DNA of 64,000 bases from Parcubacteria group bacterium Gr01-1014_13 (GCA_007376295.1 VMGB01000002.1:89013-153012); one strand, 5' to 3'; counted from the first letter of the stretch, positions 21,762 to 29,342 are shown. Numbers and translations are program-made. The notes: generated by a model from the sequence alone, not told the origin.

Positions 21762-22742
21762 TTAATTATCCAAGTCAGCTTTGTTAGTTTTTCTTAGTAT
21801 TCTCCATAAGATTCTACGATCTATCTTGAGCAGTTTTGCGGCATGGGTTTTGTTGCCATCGGTTAATTTAATGGCCTTAGCGATGAGATGCCGCTTGTAT
21901 TGCGCTACCGCATCTTTTAGAGACATGCCGTCTTCAGGTATTTGCATTTGCGTAAGTTTTTCGGTCAATTTAGCTTTGGTGGATGACTCTTTGATAGACG
22001 ACGGGATATCCATTACGCCGATTTCTTCGCTCATACTGAGAACCACCATTTGTTCTATGGTATTGCGTAACTCTCGGATATTGCCCGGCCAAGGGTACTC
22101 CTTAAGAATCGCAAGCGCATCGTCGCTGATGCTTTTTGTATAGCAAGCGTTTTCTGCGTTAGCCACCTGTCGGAAATGATCAGCTAAAACGGAAATATCT
22201 TCCACCCGTTCCCGCAGAGGCGGCAGGTTTAGTTCTATCGTGTTGATGCGATAGTACAAATCTTGACGGAATTTTTTTGCTGCTACCAAATGTTTGATAT
22301 CAGCATTTGTGGCGGAAAGCACGCGAACATCAATTTTGATGCTTGTGTTTCCTCCCACTCGACGGACTTCTTTATTCTCAATTACTCGTAGGAGCTTTGC
22401 TTGTACAGCAGGTGATATTTCTCCAATTTCATCGAGGAAGATCGTTCCGCCTTCAGCTTGTTCAAATACACCACGATGCTTAGAGATTGCGCTGGTAAAT
22501 GAACCTTTTTCGTGGCCAAACAGTTCGCTTTCGGGGAGTGATGCGGTTAGCGCACCACAGTTAATGGGGATAAAAGGACCCTCAGAGCGTCGGCTTGCAA
22601 GATGAATCTTGCGCGCCAGAAGCTCTTTGCCAGTACCAGTTTCTCCGGTTATAAGGACAGTACATTGGCTTTTGGCTGCTCTGTCGACCTTTTCGTCAAG
22701 AGCCGCAATGGCTGGGGAAGTTCCTAGTATTTCTTTATCCAT
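21762..22742 (-). CDS. NtrC-like AAA+ regulator with altered GAFTGA loop
   Basis: 326 residues from the ATG at 22742, preceded by GGAGG five bases upstream. It has no N-terminal receiver or sensory domain. The AAA+ core has Walker A G-E-T-G-T-G-K-E near 34-41, Walker B G-G-T-I-F-L-D-E-I near 97, and R-Q-D-L-Y-Y-R-I-N near 158. The loop that contacts sigma-54 reads G-S-F-T-S-A instead of G-A-F-T-G-A. A C-terminal Fis-type HTH is present (K-T-H-A-A-K-L-L-K-I-D-R near 305). Known family members drive open-complex formation with sigma-54; no sigma-54 gene or obvious -24/-12 site is seen here. It may act without sigma-54. It has its own promoter and belongs to the SD-led class. Confidence 0.88.
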   Translation of the reverse strand: MDKEILGTSPAIAALDEKVDRAAKSQCTVLITGETGTGKELLARKIHLASRRSEGPFIPINCGALTASLPESELFGHEKGSFTSAISKHRGVFEQAEGGTIFLDEIGEISPAVQAKLLRVIENKEVRRVGGNTSIKIDVRVLSATNADIKHLVAAKKFRQDLYYRINTIELNLPPLRERVEDISVLADHFRQVANAENACYTKSISDDALAILKEYPWPGNIRELRNTIEQMVVLSMSEEIGVMDIPSSIKESSTKAKLTEKLTQMQIPEDGMSLKDAVAQYKRHLIAKAIKLTDGNKTHAAKLLKIDRRILWRILRKTNKADLDN

Positions 22743-22758
22743 ATTTCCCTCCGCCTTA

Positions 22759-22788
22759 AGTTTAACCACGAATTTTACTTTTTGTCAA
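22759..22788 (-). promoter_or_regulatory. Promoter of the NtrC-like gene
   Basis: Minus strand: -35 TTGACA (22788-22783), an 18-base spacer, -10 TAAACT (22764-22759). It overlaps the last codons of the protease gene. A Shine-Dalgarno GGAGG follows at 22752-22748. Confidence 0.6.
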
Positions 22789-23713
22789 TCCTACAAAGAG
22801 TCTTTAAGGCGGTCAGATCAGTAGCCGAAAGTTTTTCGTTTGTACCCTGGTTAAGACGGTACATTATAGCTTTTGGATCATCTACATGTTCTAGGCCTAG
22901 CGCATGGCCAAATTCGTGGGCCAGAACGCGTATCAATTTGTCAGTGCTATCAAATTGGTAAATATCGATTTCTTGTCCATATAGGTCGCTTTTGTATAAC
23001 CCTTCTTCAAATTCATCGCCGCGCTCTTTATTGGTTTGATTAAATTCTCCGGCATCAATATTCAAAGATTCTGCCAGACGATTCAAAACAGTGATCATGG
23101 CATTGATGTTATCTACATCGGCATTAAGACTGTCTTGCAATTGGTTTATTTGCGCTAATTCAGCGTTGAGCGCCTCTTTTTCTTCATTTAGCTCTGCATA
23201 TGCTTTGGGGGTGGCGCCACCACGCTTATTCCAGTAAGTCACTTTGGCCTCATATTCATCTTTATGTTTTTCAAATATGGCAACTTGTGATTTAAATGAA
23301 GCCATTTTTTGGCTGTAGGCCAATTGCATGACTTTGAGTTTGGACTTTAATGCGTCATAGGAGGCTCGGTCGTCATTTATAGTTAAACCAAGTTTGCGCA
23401 TTTTTATTGTCGCCTCCTGACGATAATCATAAATCAAATTTATTTTTAAATTACCATCGGGTTTATTGGTAAATAATTCTTTGCCGATAGGTTTTTCCCA
23501 AACTTGTTCAGCTTTGGCCAGAGCATTTGTAAATTGGTCTTTTGATATACCAAACTTGGTATCAAAAGAGCCGAGGCTGTAGCCGATAGGTTGCGTACAG
23601 GGAAGGTAAGAGTTATATAGCTGATTCCACAAATTTAAAAGCGGGGTACGAAAAAAATAAGCTGTGGCGCCCAGGATTATAAAAGAAAGAAGTATTTTAA
23701 AGGCCTTATACAT
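22775..23713 (-). CDS. Membrane-anchored matrixin-type zinc metalloprotease
   Basis: 312 residues. A single hydrophobic helix at about residues 7-22 suggests an N-terminal anchor with the rest outside the cytoplasm. A long helical middle (about 100-215, with many Lys, Glu, Asn and Gln, and L-x-x-x-L patterns) is probably coiled coil. The C-terminal protease domain has the complete metzincin site H-E-F-G-H-A-L-G-L-E-H near residue 265, and a Met-turn A-I-M-Y about 10 residues later. The family cleaves proteins at the cell surface; the target is unknown. It follows the 40-residue basic protein gene. Confidence 0.85.
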   Translation of the reverse strand: MYKAFKILLSFIILGATAYFFRTPLLNLWNQLYNSYLPCTQPIGYSLGSFDTKFGISKDQFTNALAKAEQVWEKPIGKELFTNKPDGNLKINLIYDYRQEATIKMRKLGLTINDDRASYDALKSKLKVMQLAYSQKMASFKSQVAIFEKHKDEYEAKVTYWNKRGGATPKAYAELNEEKEALNAELAQINQLQDSLNADVDNINAMITVLNRLAESLNIDAGEFNQTNKERGDEFEEGLYKSDLYGQEIDIYQFDSTDKLIRVLAHEFGHALGLEHVDDPKAIMYRLNQGTNEKLSATDLTALKTLCRIDKK

Positions 23714-23730
23714 AGCCCTTAGTTTTTAAA

Positions 23731-23853
23731 TTATTTCCTTTTTTTGGGAGCTCTTGTTTCAAGCATGCGTCTTTTAATTTCTAGTCGTTTCTTGGTTTTA
23801 GGCGAATGCTTTGATTTAGTTTTTTTACGAAGGCCGGTTCGTCTTTTTGCCAT
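23731..23853 (-). CDS. Very small basic protein (40 residues)
   Basis: A 40-codon frame beginning M-A-K-R-R-T-G-L-R-K-K, with about half of its residues Lys or Arg and no acidic cluster. It ends A-P-K-K-R-K before TAA. The composition resembles small ribosome-associated proteins, but I cannot match it to any. It lies 17 bases upstream of the protease gene on the same strand. The low-complexity code could also be chance, so confidence is moderate. Confidence 0.5.
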   Translation of the reverse strand: MAKRRTGLRKKTKSKHSPKTKKRLEIKRRMLETRAPKKRK

Positions 23854-23937
23854 ATACTATGTAGTTAAGATTAAGTTAAATATATTTTATCACACATTGT
23901 TTAATCTAACCTAATATAATTTCATGAAATTATCAAA

Positions 23938-23980
23938 GCCCAAACAAACAAGACGCCCGCCTCTTTTTTGGCGGGCGTCT
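23938..23980 (-). terminator. Strong terminator after the 23993 gene
   Basis: An eleven-base-pair G+C-rich stem (AGACGCCCGCC/GGCGGGCGTCT) with an eight-base loop; on the minus strand it is followed by TTGTTTGTTTG. Confidence 0.8.
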
Positions 23981-23992
23981 CTGGTAGCTTAT

Positions 23993-24202
23993 TTAAAGAG
24001 TAGGAGCAGGAGAAGGTTGTGGGGTAGGGACATTGTTGATATCAATGGTAGTACCTTGCTCTGCTGGGGTAATCTCGCTGGTTTGCAGCATTGGTAGAGC
24101 GTAAACAAAGAAAGCGATAGCTAATCCGACCAAAATTATGATAGCCACAATCGCCACAACGTTTCCGTCATCTGTAGTTTCGTGTGCAATATTAGTTGCC
24201 AT
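23993..24202 (-). CDS. Single-pass membrane protein with Pro-rich tail
   Basis: 69 residues: a short polar N-terminus, one transmembrane helix at about residues 14-38, and a tail rich in Thr, Pro and Ser ending in P-T-P-Q-P-S-P-A-P-T-L. Topology with the tail outside is likely. It is last in a run of very small minus-strand genes (YtxH-like, acidic, lmo0937-like) ending at a strong terminator. No family is recognised. Confidence 0.65.
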   Translation of the reverse strand: MATNIAHETTDDGNVVAIVAIIILVGLAIAFFVYALPMLQTSEITPAEQGTTIDINNVPTPQPSPAPTL

Positions 24203-24244
24203 ATGAATAAATATTAATCGTGAATAAATTCTATCCTTTTCAAT

Positions 24245-24397
24245 TTATAATACCGGTTTTTCACCTTTAATTATTCTTACTAGTACTATGATAATAGCAA
24301 TTACCAAGAGTATATGAATGAATCCTCCCAGTGTATAAGAAGTTACTAGTCCAAGTAGCCAGAGTACGATTAAGATCACTGCAATTGTCCATAACAT
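24245..24397 (-). CDS. lmo0937-family small membrane protein
   Basis: 50 residues, almost entirely two hydrophobic helices. The sequence M-L-W-T-I-A-V-I-L-x-V-L-W-L-L-G-L and the following Y-T-L-G-G-F-I-H-I-L-L-V-I-A matches the small lmo0937-type family found in many bacteria, often in stress-related or sigma-controlled clusters. The C-terminus carries a few basic residues. The role is unknown; membrane stress is the usual guess. Confidence 0.75.
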   Translation of the reverse strand: MLWTIAVILIVLWLLGLVTSYTLGGFIHILLVIAIIIVLVRIIKGEKPVL

Positions 24398-24456
24398 ATG
24401 TTTTCTATTAGTAGATTAAATTCAGTACAAGCAGTTTTATTTTTTTGTTTTACTAA

Positions 24457-24600
24457 CTAAGAAGAGATCTCTTCTTCCTCTTCGTCTTCTTCCATTGCTT
24501 CTTTGGCCGCTTCACGCCCTTTTTGTTCAGCCATCTCTTTTGTGTCTTCTGTGCCTTCATCTAAATTTTCATCATCTTGATTAGGGTCTGTTATTTTCAT
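24457..24600 (-). CDS. Very small acidic protein (47 residues)
   Basis: 47 residues beginning M-K-I-T-D-P-N, with a Glu-rich second half (E-E-D-E-E-E-E-E) and no hydrophobic segment. The frame sits between the YtxH-like and lmo0937-like genes on the same strand. It may be a small disordered or stress-related protein; low complexity makes the call uncertain. Confidence 0.5.
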   Translation of the reverse strand: MKITDPNQDDENLDEGTEDTKEMAEQKGREAAKEAMEEDEEEEEISS

Positions 24601-24635
24601 ATAGATATTTTAAATGAATAAACTTACTTAAAAAT

Positions 24636-24980
24636 TTATCTATTTTTTTCTTTTTCCTCTTCTTTAGCGGCCAAGTATTCTCTTTCCATCTCATACCACT
24701 TGGCTTGCAATGTGGTTATAAGTTTTCTTTTAGCATCACTAGCTAATTTTTTTTGTTCAGCGTATTTGTCTACTATAGTAGTAACTAAATTATCAAAAGT
24801 TTCTTTAGTTACATCCTGTAGGTTGTTGAGTTCTTTTTTTAAGTTTTTGACGAGAGTCTTAAGATCTTTTTGTAATTCGTCGGTCAATTCTCTTCCTCCT
24901 TTCGTCATGGCAAATCCCAGTGTTGCCATAGCTGCCAGAAGTCCACCCAGTATAAGTCCTTTTTTGAATGTATTTTCCAT
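24636..24980 (-). CDS. YtxH-like membrane-associated protein
   Basis: 114 residues. The N-terminus (K-K-G-L-I-L-G-G-L-L-A-A-M-A-T-L-G-F-A-M) is the single helix with small residues characteristic of the YtxH/general-stress group. The rest is a Lys/Glu-rich amphipathic helix about 85 residues long. Such proteins are common and tied to envelope stress in Gram-positives; their molecular role is not known. It begins the small-gene run continuing to 23993. Confidence 0.75.
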   Translation of the reverse strand: MENTFKKGLILGGLLAAMATLGFAMTKGGRELTDELQKDLKTLVKNLKKELNNLQDVTKETFDNLVTTIVDKYAEQKKLASDAKRKLITTLQAKWYEMEREYLAAKEEEKEKNR

Positions 24981-25098
24981 ATACAGAAGTTAATAATAAA
25001 TAGCTTGTTAGGGAAGAAGTGGCAGTAAGTGTATCCCTCCTCGCATATTTATTTTCTTACATATGGTTAGGGTTAAAAATTATTAAGCAACGTTTGCT

Positions 25099-25647
25099 TT
25101 AACTTTGTTCAAGCATTCTTTTTATGGCTTCTTTTTTTTCTTCCGGAACAACATAAGGTTTCAGGCCTTGCGATGTCTGATTAAGATCAATGTATTGTAA
25201 TTCGCTTCCAAGCCAGAGCTTGTATTCCCAGTTAGGAGCCAGTTCAGCAGTCGAAGAGTTTGTCTGCCAAAGTATTAATTTTGATCCGTCTAAAAAGCTA
25301 AAGATATAAATAGAGGGTCGGCCGCTAGGGTTATCTATAGTTTTTTTGCCAGCGGGAAATGTATAAATAACCCTGTTGTCTTTTATTGATTTTAATTCAC
25401 CAGTGTTTATGTCGTAGTCATAATCATAGGCCATCACCGGGGTGCCTGTTTCCATATAAGCCCCAGCCGGCATAGATGCGGAGGATGGAGTGTTGAAATC
25501 GGAATTTTTTGATGGATCGTAGGAATTCTGTATTACATAAACTGCGCCTAGAACTAATAAAGAAACACCCAACACAACAGAGGCCGACAAGAGCAGAGCG
25601 TGTTTGGTGATATGGTGCTGGTGATGTTGAGGCAAAATTAATTGCAT
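25099..25647 (-). CDS. Membrane-anchored extracytoplasmic protein of unknown function
   Basis: 182 residues. A His-rich N-terminus (H-H-Q-H-H) precedes a transmembrane helix at about residues 17-40; the following 140 residues are presumably outside the membrane and predicted mainly beta. Asp-Tyr repeats near residue 73 and a W-Q-T-N-S-S-T-A-E-L motif are visible but do not point to a family. It lies downstream of the ArsR regulator, with an inverted repeat between them. Confidence 0.65.
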   Translation of the reverse strand: MQLILPQHHQHHITKHALLLSASVVLGVSLLVLGAVYVIQNSYDPSKNSDFNTPSSASMPAGAYMETGTPVMAYDYDYDINTGELKSIKDNRVIYTFPAGKKTIDNPSGRPSIYIFSFLDGSKLILWQTNSSTAELAPNWEYKLWLGSELQYIDLNQTSQGLKPYVVPEEKKEAIKRMLEQS

Positions 25648-25673
25648 ATGTTTATAATTACTAGGGGTGAATT

Positions 25674-25697
25674 AAATCAGAAACTTGTTTCTGATTT
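25674..25697. repeat. Inverted repeat between the ArsR gene and 25647
   Basis: AAATCAGAAAC and GTTTCTGATTT separated by two bases. It may be a weak terminator for the ArsR gene or an operator; the T-run is poor. Confidence 0.45.
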
Positions 25698-25726
25698 ATG
25701 AGGCCTGACTTAATTTCAAGCTTCGC

Positions 25727-26056
25727 TTATTTAATTTTTTTATAGATTCCAATTGTCTTGATAACCGATTGAGCGAAAGAGCCGGTATGTTTAAGTTTGC
25801 AATAGATTCTTTTTCCGTCTCGTTCTTTGTGTACGAGATGGGTATGTTCCAAAATTTTAATATGTCGCGACATTAATGGTATGGAAATGTCTAGAATTTT
25901 CGCTAAGGTGCTAACCGAGATTTTGTGGTGCTCGGTAAGAATACGAAAGATTCTATAACGGGTAACATCACCCAGCGCTTTAAATGTCGCGGCCACGTGT
26001 TTGTCTACTTCGCTAAGCCGTTTACGGTTTCGCAGAACCTCCTTGTTGCTAAGCAT
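25727..26056 (-). CDS. ArsR/SmtB-family transcription regulator
   Basis: 109 residues with the winged helix-turn-helix (F-K-A-L-G-D-V-T-R-Y-R-I-F-R-I-L at about 25-40, recognition helix I-S-I-P-L-M-S-R-H-I-K-I-L near 60). ArsR proteins are usually repressors that respond to metals or other signals. No classic metal-binding Cys set (E-L-C-V-C-D) is present, so the signal is unknown. It is divergent from a two-component system, and both promoters carry TTTAA-type repeats at their start points, suggesting common control. Confidence 0.88.
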   Translation of the reverse strand: MLSNKEVLRNRKRLSEVDKHVAATFKALGDVTRYRIFRILTEHHKISVSTLAKILDISIPLMSRHIKILEHTHLVHKERDGKRIYCKLKHTGSFAQSVIKTIGIYKKIK

Positions 26057-26080
26057 ATAATTGTAAGTATAGTTAGTTAA

Positions 26081-26107
26081 TTAAATGTTTAATTGTTTAA
26101 TCATTTA
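26081..26107. promoter_or_regulatory. Putative operator at the ArsR promoter
   Basis: Three spaced copies of a TTTAA-type element with half-site inversions cover the likely start of the arsR transcript, just after its -10. A similar set lies at 26209-26235 by the divergent promoter. Confidence 0.45.
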
Positions 26108-26137
26108 AGTATATACCCATCTAGAAAAATTTGTCAA
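26108..26137 (-). promoter_or_regulatory. Promoter of the ArsR gene
   Basis: Minus strand: -35 TTGACA (26137-26132), 18 bases, -10 TATACT (26113-26108). Confidence 0.65.
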
Positions 26138-26177
26138 TAGGGCAAAGGGGGAGTAGCTACTTAAGTAAAGTGTAAGC

Positions 26178-26207
26178 TTGACAAATTAATTATGTTAGGA
26201 ATAGTAT
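26178..26207 (+). promoter_or_regulatory. Promoter of the two-component operon
   Basis: -35 TTGACA (26178-26183), an 18-base spacer and -10 TAGTAT (26202-26207). Confidence 0.65.
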
Positions 26208-26208
26208 A

Positions 26209-26240
26209 TGTTAAACAGTTAAACAAATATTAAATTAACA
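26209..26240. promoter_or_regulatory. Putative operator at the two-component promoter
   Basis: GTTAAACA and GTTAAACAAA repeats followed by ATTAAATTAAC lie directly after the -10, mirroring the TTTAA-type repeats at 26081-26107 on the divergent side. Confidence 0.4.
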
Positions 26241-26252
26241 TCATAACTCCTT

Positions 26253-26915
26253 ATGAAAATACTTGTTGTTGAGGATGAAAAAAAATTAAATAAAGGACTG
26301 GTAGAAGGTTTGCAAAAACAAGGTTATGCGGTCGATTTTGCGTTTGACGGTGAAGAAGGGGAAAGGTTGGCGCTGTGGAATGAGTACGATTTTATTGTTT
26401 TAGATATCATGCTGCCCAAGAAAGATGGGCTAGAGGTGTGTAGTAACTTACGCAATAAGGGAAAAACAACCCCGATTTTGTTTTTAACGGCTAAAGATAC
26501 GACAGAAGATACGGTAAATGGTTTAAATCATGGAGCAGACGATTATCTAATTAAGCCTTTTTCTTTTGAAGAATTAACCGCGCGTATTCGCGCGTTGTTG
26601 CGCCGACCCCCACTTTTGGTAAGTGATTTGTTAGAGGTAGATGGTTTGCGCCTGGATACTCGTTCTCAAGTGCTTACTGCTAATAATCAAGTAGTAGAAC
26701 TAACGCTGCATGAATATGGCCTTTTGGAATATTTGTTACGTAATAAGGGGGCGGTAAAAACTCGTGATGAAATTTTGGAGCATGTATGGGACCGTTTCTT
26801 TGATTCATTTAGCAATGTGGTTGATGTGCATGTAAAAAATTTACGTAAAAAATTGCCTAAGGTATATGCAAAACGTATTCAAACAGTTTGGGGAAAGGGC
26901 TATAGGCTCGTTTAA
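26253..26915 (+). CDS. OmpR-family response regulator
   Basis: 220 residues. A receiver domain (about 1-115) has the acidic pocket E-D-E near residue 7-9, the phospho-acceptor Asp in V-L-D-I-M-L-P near 51, and the conserved Lys in I-K-P-F-S-F near 101. The C-terminal winged helix (from about 125) includes L-T-L-H-E-Y-G-L-L-E-Y-L-L and V-D-V-H-V-K-N-L-R-K-K-L near 190, typical of OmpR/PhoB DNA binding. It is the first gene of the pair with the histidine kinase, which overlaps its 3' end by 50 bases. Confidence 0.95.
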   Translation: MKILVVEDEKKLNKGLVEGLQKQGYAVDFAFDGEEGERLALWNEYDFIVLDIMLPKKDGLEVCSNLRNKGKTTPILFLTAKDTTEDTVNGLNHGADDYLIKPFSFEELTARIRALLRRPPLLVSDLLEVDGLRLDTRSQVLTANNQVVELTLHEYGLLEYLLRNKGAVKTRDEILEHVWDRFFDSFSNVVDVHVKNLRKKLPKVYAKRIQTVWGKGYRLV

Positions 26916-27903
26916 CTCCAGATTTAAATTTTCTTTGTGGGAGTTAACTGCTTTATACGCGGCCATATTAATAGTCATTCTTTTTTTATCTAGCAGTATC
27001 ATTTACGGTGCCTTTTCTAACCGATTAGAGTATAGGTTTAATCAGGCGACTTCGCCTTCCTTTTCAAATTTTCTTCCGTTTCCTCCAACGGTTCAAGATG
27101 TACAGGGTGATTTGGTTAGGTCGCTAGTGTGGGTAAATATTATTCTGCTCGTTGCGGCTGGTGTGGCTAGTTACTGGTTGGCTAGAGCAACATTTAAGCC
27201 GCTACAGGAGATGCATGAAGGGCAAAGAAAGTTTTTTGGGGATGCGTCACACGAATTGCGCACACCTCTTAGTATATTGCGTCTTGATTTAGAAAATCAG
27301 TTAGCTGATAAAACTTTAAGCGCCCCCATACGTGAACGTATTGTCAGTAATCTGGAAGAGGTAGACCGTATGGGGAAATTAGTAAATGGCTTGCTTGCGC
27401 TGGCTCGATTTGATGAGCTGTATAGTGCAAAACAGAAAAATTTTATTCCAGTCAGCCTAATACCTCTTACACAGCACGCCGTAGAGCGTCTGCAGGTGCT
27501 AGCAAAAGAACAGCAAGTAGATTTAGTTTTTAATTTGCTTACCAAAGAAAAATTAATAATTTTATCTAACGAAGAAGTATTGCTGCAAACTATTACGAAT
27601 ATAATTAAAAATGGCATTATGTATAACCGACCTGGCGGAAAAGTGATTGTTACTATACATAACGACAAGCGTCACGCGTTTATTACCATTGTTGATACGG
27701 GTGTAGGTATATCTAAACAGGACTTGGACAAAATATTTGACAGATTTTATCGGGCGGACAAAAGCCGCTCCAGTGAAACAGGGGGTAGCGGTTTAGGTCT
27801 TGCTATTGTCCGGTCTTCTATGAATTATTTGGATGGTACCGTAAAAATTGAAAGTGAAGTTGAGAAAGGTACGAGTATAGTCCTGGAATTTTCTTTGAAA
27901 TAA
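26866..27903 (+). CDS. Membrane sensor histidine kinase
   Basis: 345 residues from the ATG at 26866, which overlaps the regulator; a TTG start near 26935 would shorten it by about 23 residues. Two transmembrane helices (about 30-48 and 88-107) enclose an external loop of about 40 residues, too small for a known sensor domain; a HAMP-like linker follows. The phospho-accepting His is in D-A-S-H-E-L-R-T-P near 128. The ATPase domain has N-x-x-x-N-G-I near 250, D-T-G-V-G-I near 278 and G-G-S-G-L-G-L-A near 307. The cognate regulator is the preceding gene. Confidence 0.92.
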   Translation: MQNVFKQFGERAIGSFNSRFKFSLWELTALYAAILIVILFLSSSIIYGAFSNRLEYRFNQATSPSFSNFLPFPPTVQDVQGDLVRSLVWVNIILLVAAGVASYWLARATFKPLQEMHEGQRKFFGDASHELRTPLSILRLDLENQLADKTLSAPIRERIVSNLEEVDRMGKLVNGLLALARFDELYSAKQKNFIPVSLIPLTQHAVERLQVLAKEQQVDLVFNLLTKEKLIILSNEEVLLQTITNIIKNGIMYNRPGGKVIVTIHNDKRHAFITIVDTGVGISKQDLDKIFDRFYRADKSRSSETGGSGLGLAIVRSSMNYLDGTVKIESEVEKGTSIVLEFSLK

Positions 27904-28460
27904 TCTTCATAATTTCTTCACCGTGCTTCTGTTAACATAAAACTACGATCATCAGAGTTTTGTCGTTGCATACGAGGAACGCGGAACGGTAATATGCCTC
28001 AAAAAGTTTCTCAGGAAAATATTTCCAGGAGCTTCATATCCGTTCACAGAACCTGTGGTCAACGATGGAAAAATATAAGGCATCGGCTGGAGTTACTCTG
28101 GCCTCTACTGTTCTAGCTTATCGGTTAACAACAACAAGCTTGGTCCGTAAGTTAGAACGACTGTAACGATGCCATCTATATTTTCCATATCGTACTTACT
28201 TTTAATATTAGCAATATGTAAAAATGTCATAAAAATTTATGGACTCGTTGAAGAAGTGCGTAAGTGAAAATGATATTTTGTGCAGTTTTTGTTCTTTAGC
28301 TCTTTAAAGGCGATCCAGACAGGAAAAAGAGGAGATTTGTGGTTATGAGGCAAAGCTGCCTGGATTCATCGGTTTAAGATGGAAATAAAAGCTGTAGTTC
28401 TTTCGCCGGGACTATGAATAGCTAATTCATTTTAAACCCACAATTCAAAAATAATTTAAG
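27904..28460 (+). other. Gene-poor 560-base stretch; possible non-coding RNA or decayed gene
   Basis: No open frame longer than about 45 codons appears on either strand. A possible promoter lies at 27966-27995 and a terminator at 28461-28480, so a transcript of about 480 bases is possible. Several short protein-like runs occur in different frames, for example I-F-P-G-A-S-Y-P-F on the plus strand near 28020, consistent with a frameshifted remnant. I see no tmRNA, RNase P, SRP or 6S signature. Function not assignable. Confidence 0.35.
27966..27995 (+). promoter_or_regulatory. Possible promoter in the gene-poor region
   Basis: -35 TTGCAT (27966-27971), an 18-base spacer, -10 TAATAT (27990-27995). 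Weak without other evidence. Confidence 0.3.
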
Positions 28461-28482
28461 ACCGGCCTGGAGCCGGTTTTAA
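28461..28482. terminator. Terminator hairpin at the end of the gene-poor region
   Basis: Stem ACCGGC/GCCGGT with a five-base loop, followed by TTTT and AAATTTT on the plus strand. On the minus strand it is followed by T-rich sequence, so it may also end the VOC gene transcript. Confidence 0.75.
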
Positions 28483-28535
28483 ATTTTGCTCGAAAAAATT
28501 AAACCCCGCAGTGTGAGTGCGAGGTGGCGTTGGGC

Positions 28536-28910
28536 TTAGTCTTTAGGTTGATCTGGTTTTTGATCTTGGATCAACATTACGTCACGACCATCCGGGTCGG
28601 TGATGTATACATGAACAAAATTTTTAGCTTCCTTTACTTCTGTCTTTGGCTCAATACCAAAATCCCTGGCCATTGCCAGTGCTTTGGGGATTGAATCCAC
28701 ATAAAGCATAATGGCATCTTTGGCATATTGGCTCGATAAGTTATAGAGCTCAACCACCAGTTCAGTTTCTTTGTCAGCGAGCGGCTCTAGTTGAAAGTGC
28801 AGAGGTCCGCCATGTTCATGTTTGACTGCGTTCAGGCCTAATTTTGTATAGAAATCCGCGGTAATTTTTTTGTCCGCGCAACGAAGGACAAATCCGGCGA
28901 TTTTTGCCAT
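28536..28910 (-). CDS. VOC (glyoxalase/bleomycin-resistance) superfamily protein
   Basis: 124 residues, one VOC domain with two beta-alpha-beta-beta-beta units. It starts M-A-K-I-A-G-F-V-L-R, shows F-Y-x-K-L-G-L near residue 22, and ends with D-P-D-G-R-D-V-M-L-I, the second-half signature. Candidate metal residues include His in P-L-H-F and Glu near 70. Members include glyoxalase I, ring-cleaving dioxygenases and antibiotic-binding proteins; which applies is unclear. It starts three bases after the Cys-rich gene stop, with GGTGG twelve bases before its ATG. Confidence 0.8.
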   Translation of the reverse strand: MAKIAGFVLRCADKKITADFYTKLGLNAVKHEHGGPLHFQLEPLADKETELVVELYNLSSQYAKDAIMLYVDSIPKALAMARDFGIEPKTEVKEAKNFVHVYITDPDGRDVMLIQDQKPDQPKD

Positions 28911-28912
28911 CG

Positions 28913-29287
28913 CTACACCACCTTTTGTTTGCAGTGTGAGCAGATTCTTTTATTTACCGAACAGTTGTAGCAAAGTTTACAAGGCGCTTTGTGCGTTTGG
29001 CAACCCTCGCAAACATGCCAGTTATCAGAGTGTTCTTCTTTGCGGCAACAATCTGCTGTATGGCCATTTTTGTCCATGATATGTTTTTCCAGAGAAGGAC
29101 CGTCTGGATCCATATCTACCGCTATATCTATTTTGCAATTAGGACAGTGGAATATGACAACTCTAAATTCATGTTCTGGGAATTTATCATATAAGTCGGG
29201 GTGTTCCCATTGTTCATCGTCTTTTAGAGGTGGTACAAATGGGCTGTCTTTTGTGCAAATTTTCTTGATTGATTGTTTGTTACCCAT
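28913..29287 (-). CDS. Cys-rich orphan protein with several zinc-ribbon pairs (SD-led)
   Basis: 124 residues. Cys pairs: C-P-N-C near residue 48, C-C near 80, C-E-G-C near 93, C-K-L-C near 103 and C-S-H-C near 117, plus several His, so two or three zinc sites are likely. The last 35 residues read like a treble-clef or B-box-type cluster. No exact family is recognised; a protein- or nucleic-acid-binding role is inferred. GGAGG lies six bases before the ATG. Its putative promoter overlaps the terminator at 29317-29342. Probably co-transcribed with the VOC gene. Confidence 0.72.
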   Translation of the reverse strand: MGNKQSIKKICTKDSPFVPPLKDDEQWEHPDLYDKFPEHEFRVVIFHCPNCKIDIAVDMDPDGPSLEKHIMDKNGHTADCCRKEEHSDNWHVCEGCQTHKAPCKLCYNCSVNKRICSHCKQKVV

Positions 29288-29316
29288 TGTTTTCCTCCTA
29301 CAGGAAATGGCTAAAA

Positions 29317-29342
29317 AATAATACCACTAAAGGGGTATTATT
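29317..29342 (-). terminator. Terminator of the 29390 gene
   Basis: Stem AATAATACC/GGTATTATT with an eight-base loop and TTTT on the minus strand. The same bases contain a -35/-10 pair for the downstream gene. Confidence 0.75.

Noticed and set aside
27904..28460. tmRNA, RNase P RNA, SRP RNA or 6S RNA in the gene-poor region
   Set aside because: None of the conserved core sequences or tRNA-like ends were found on either strand.
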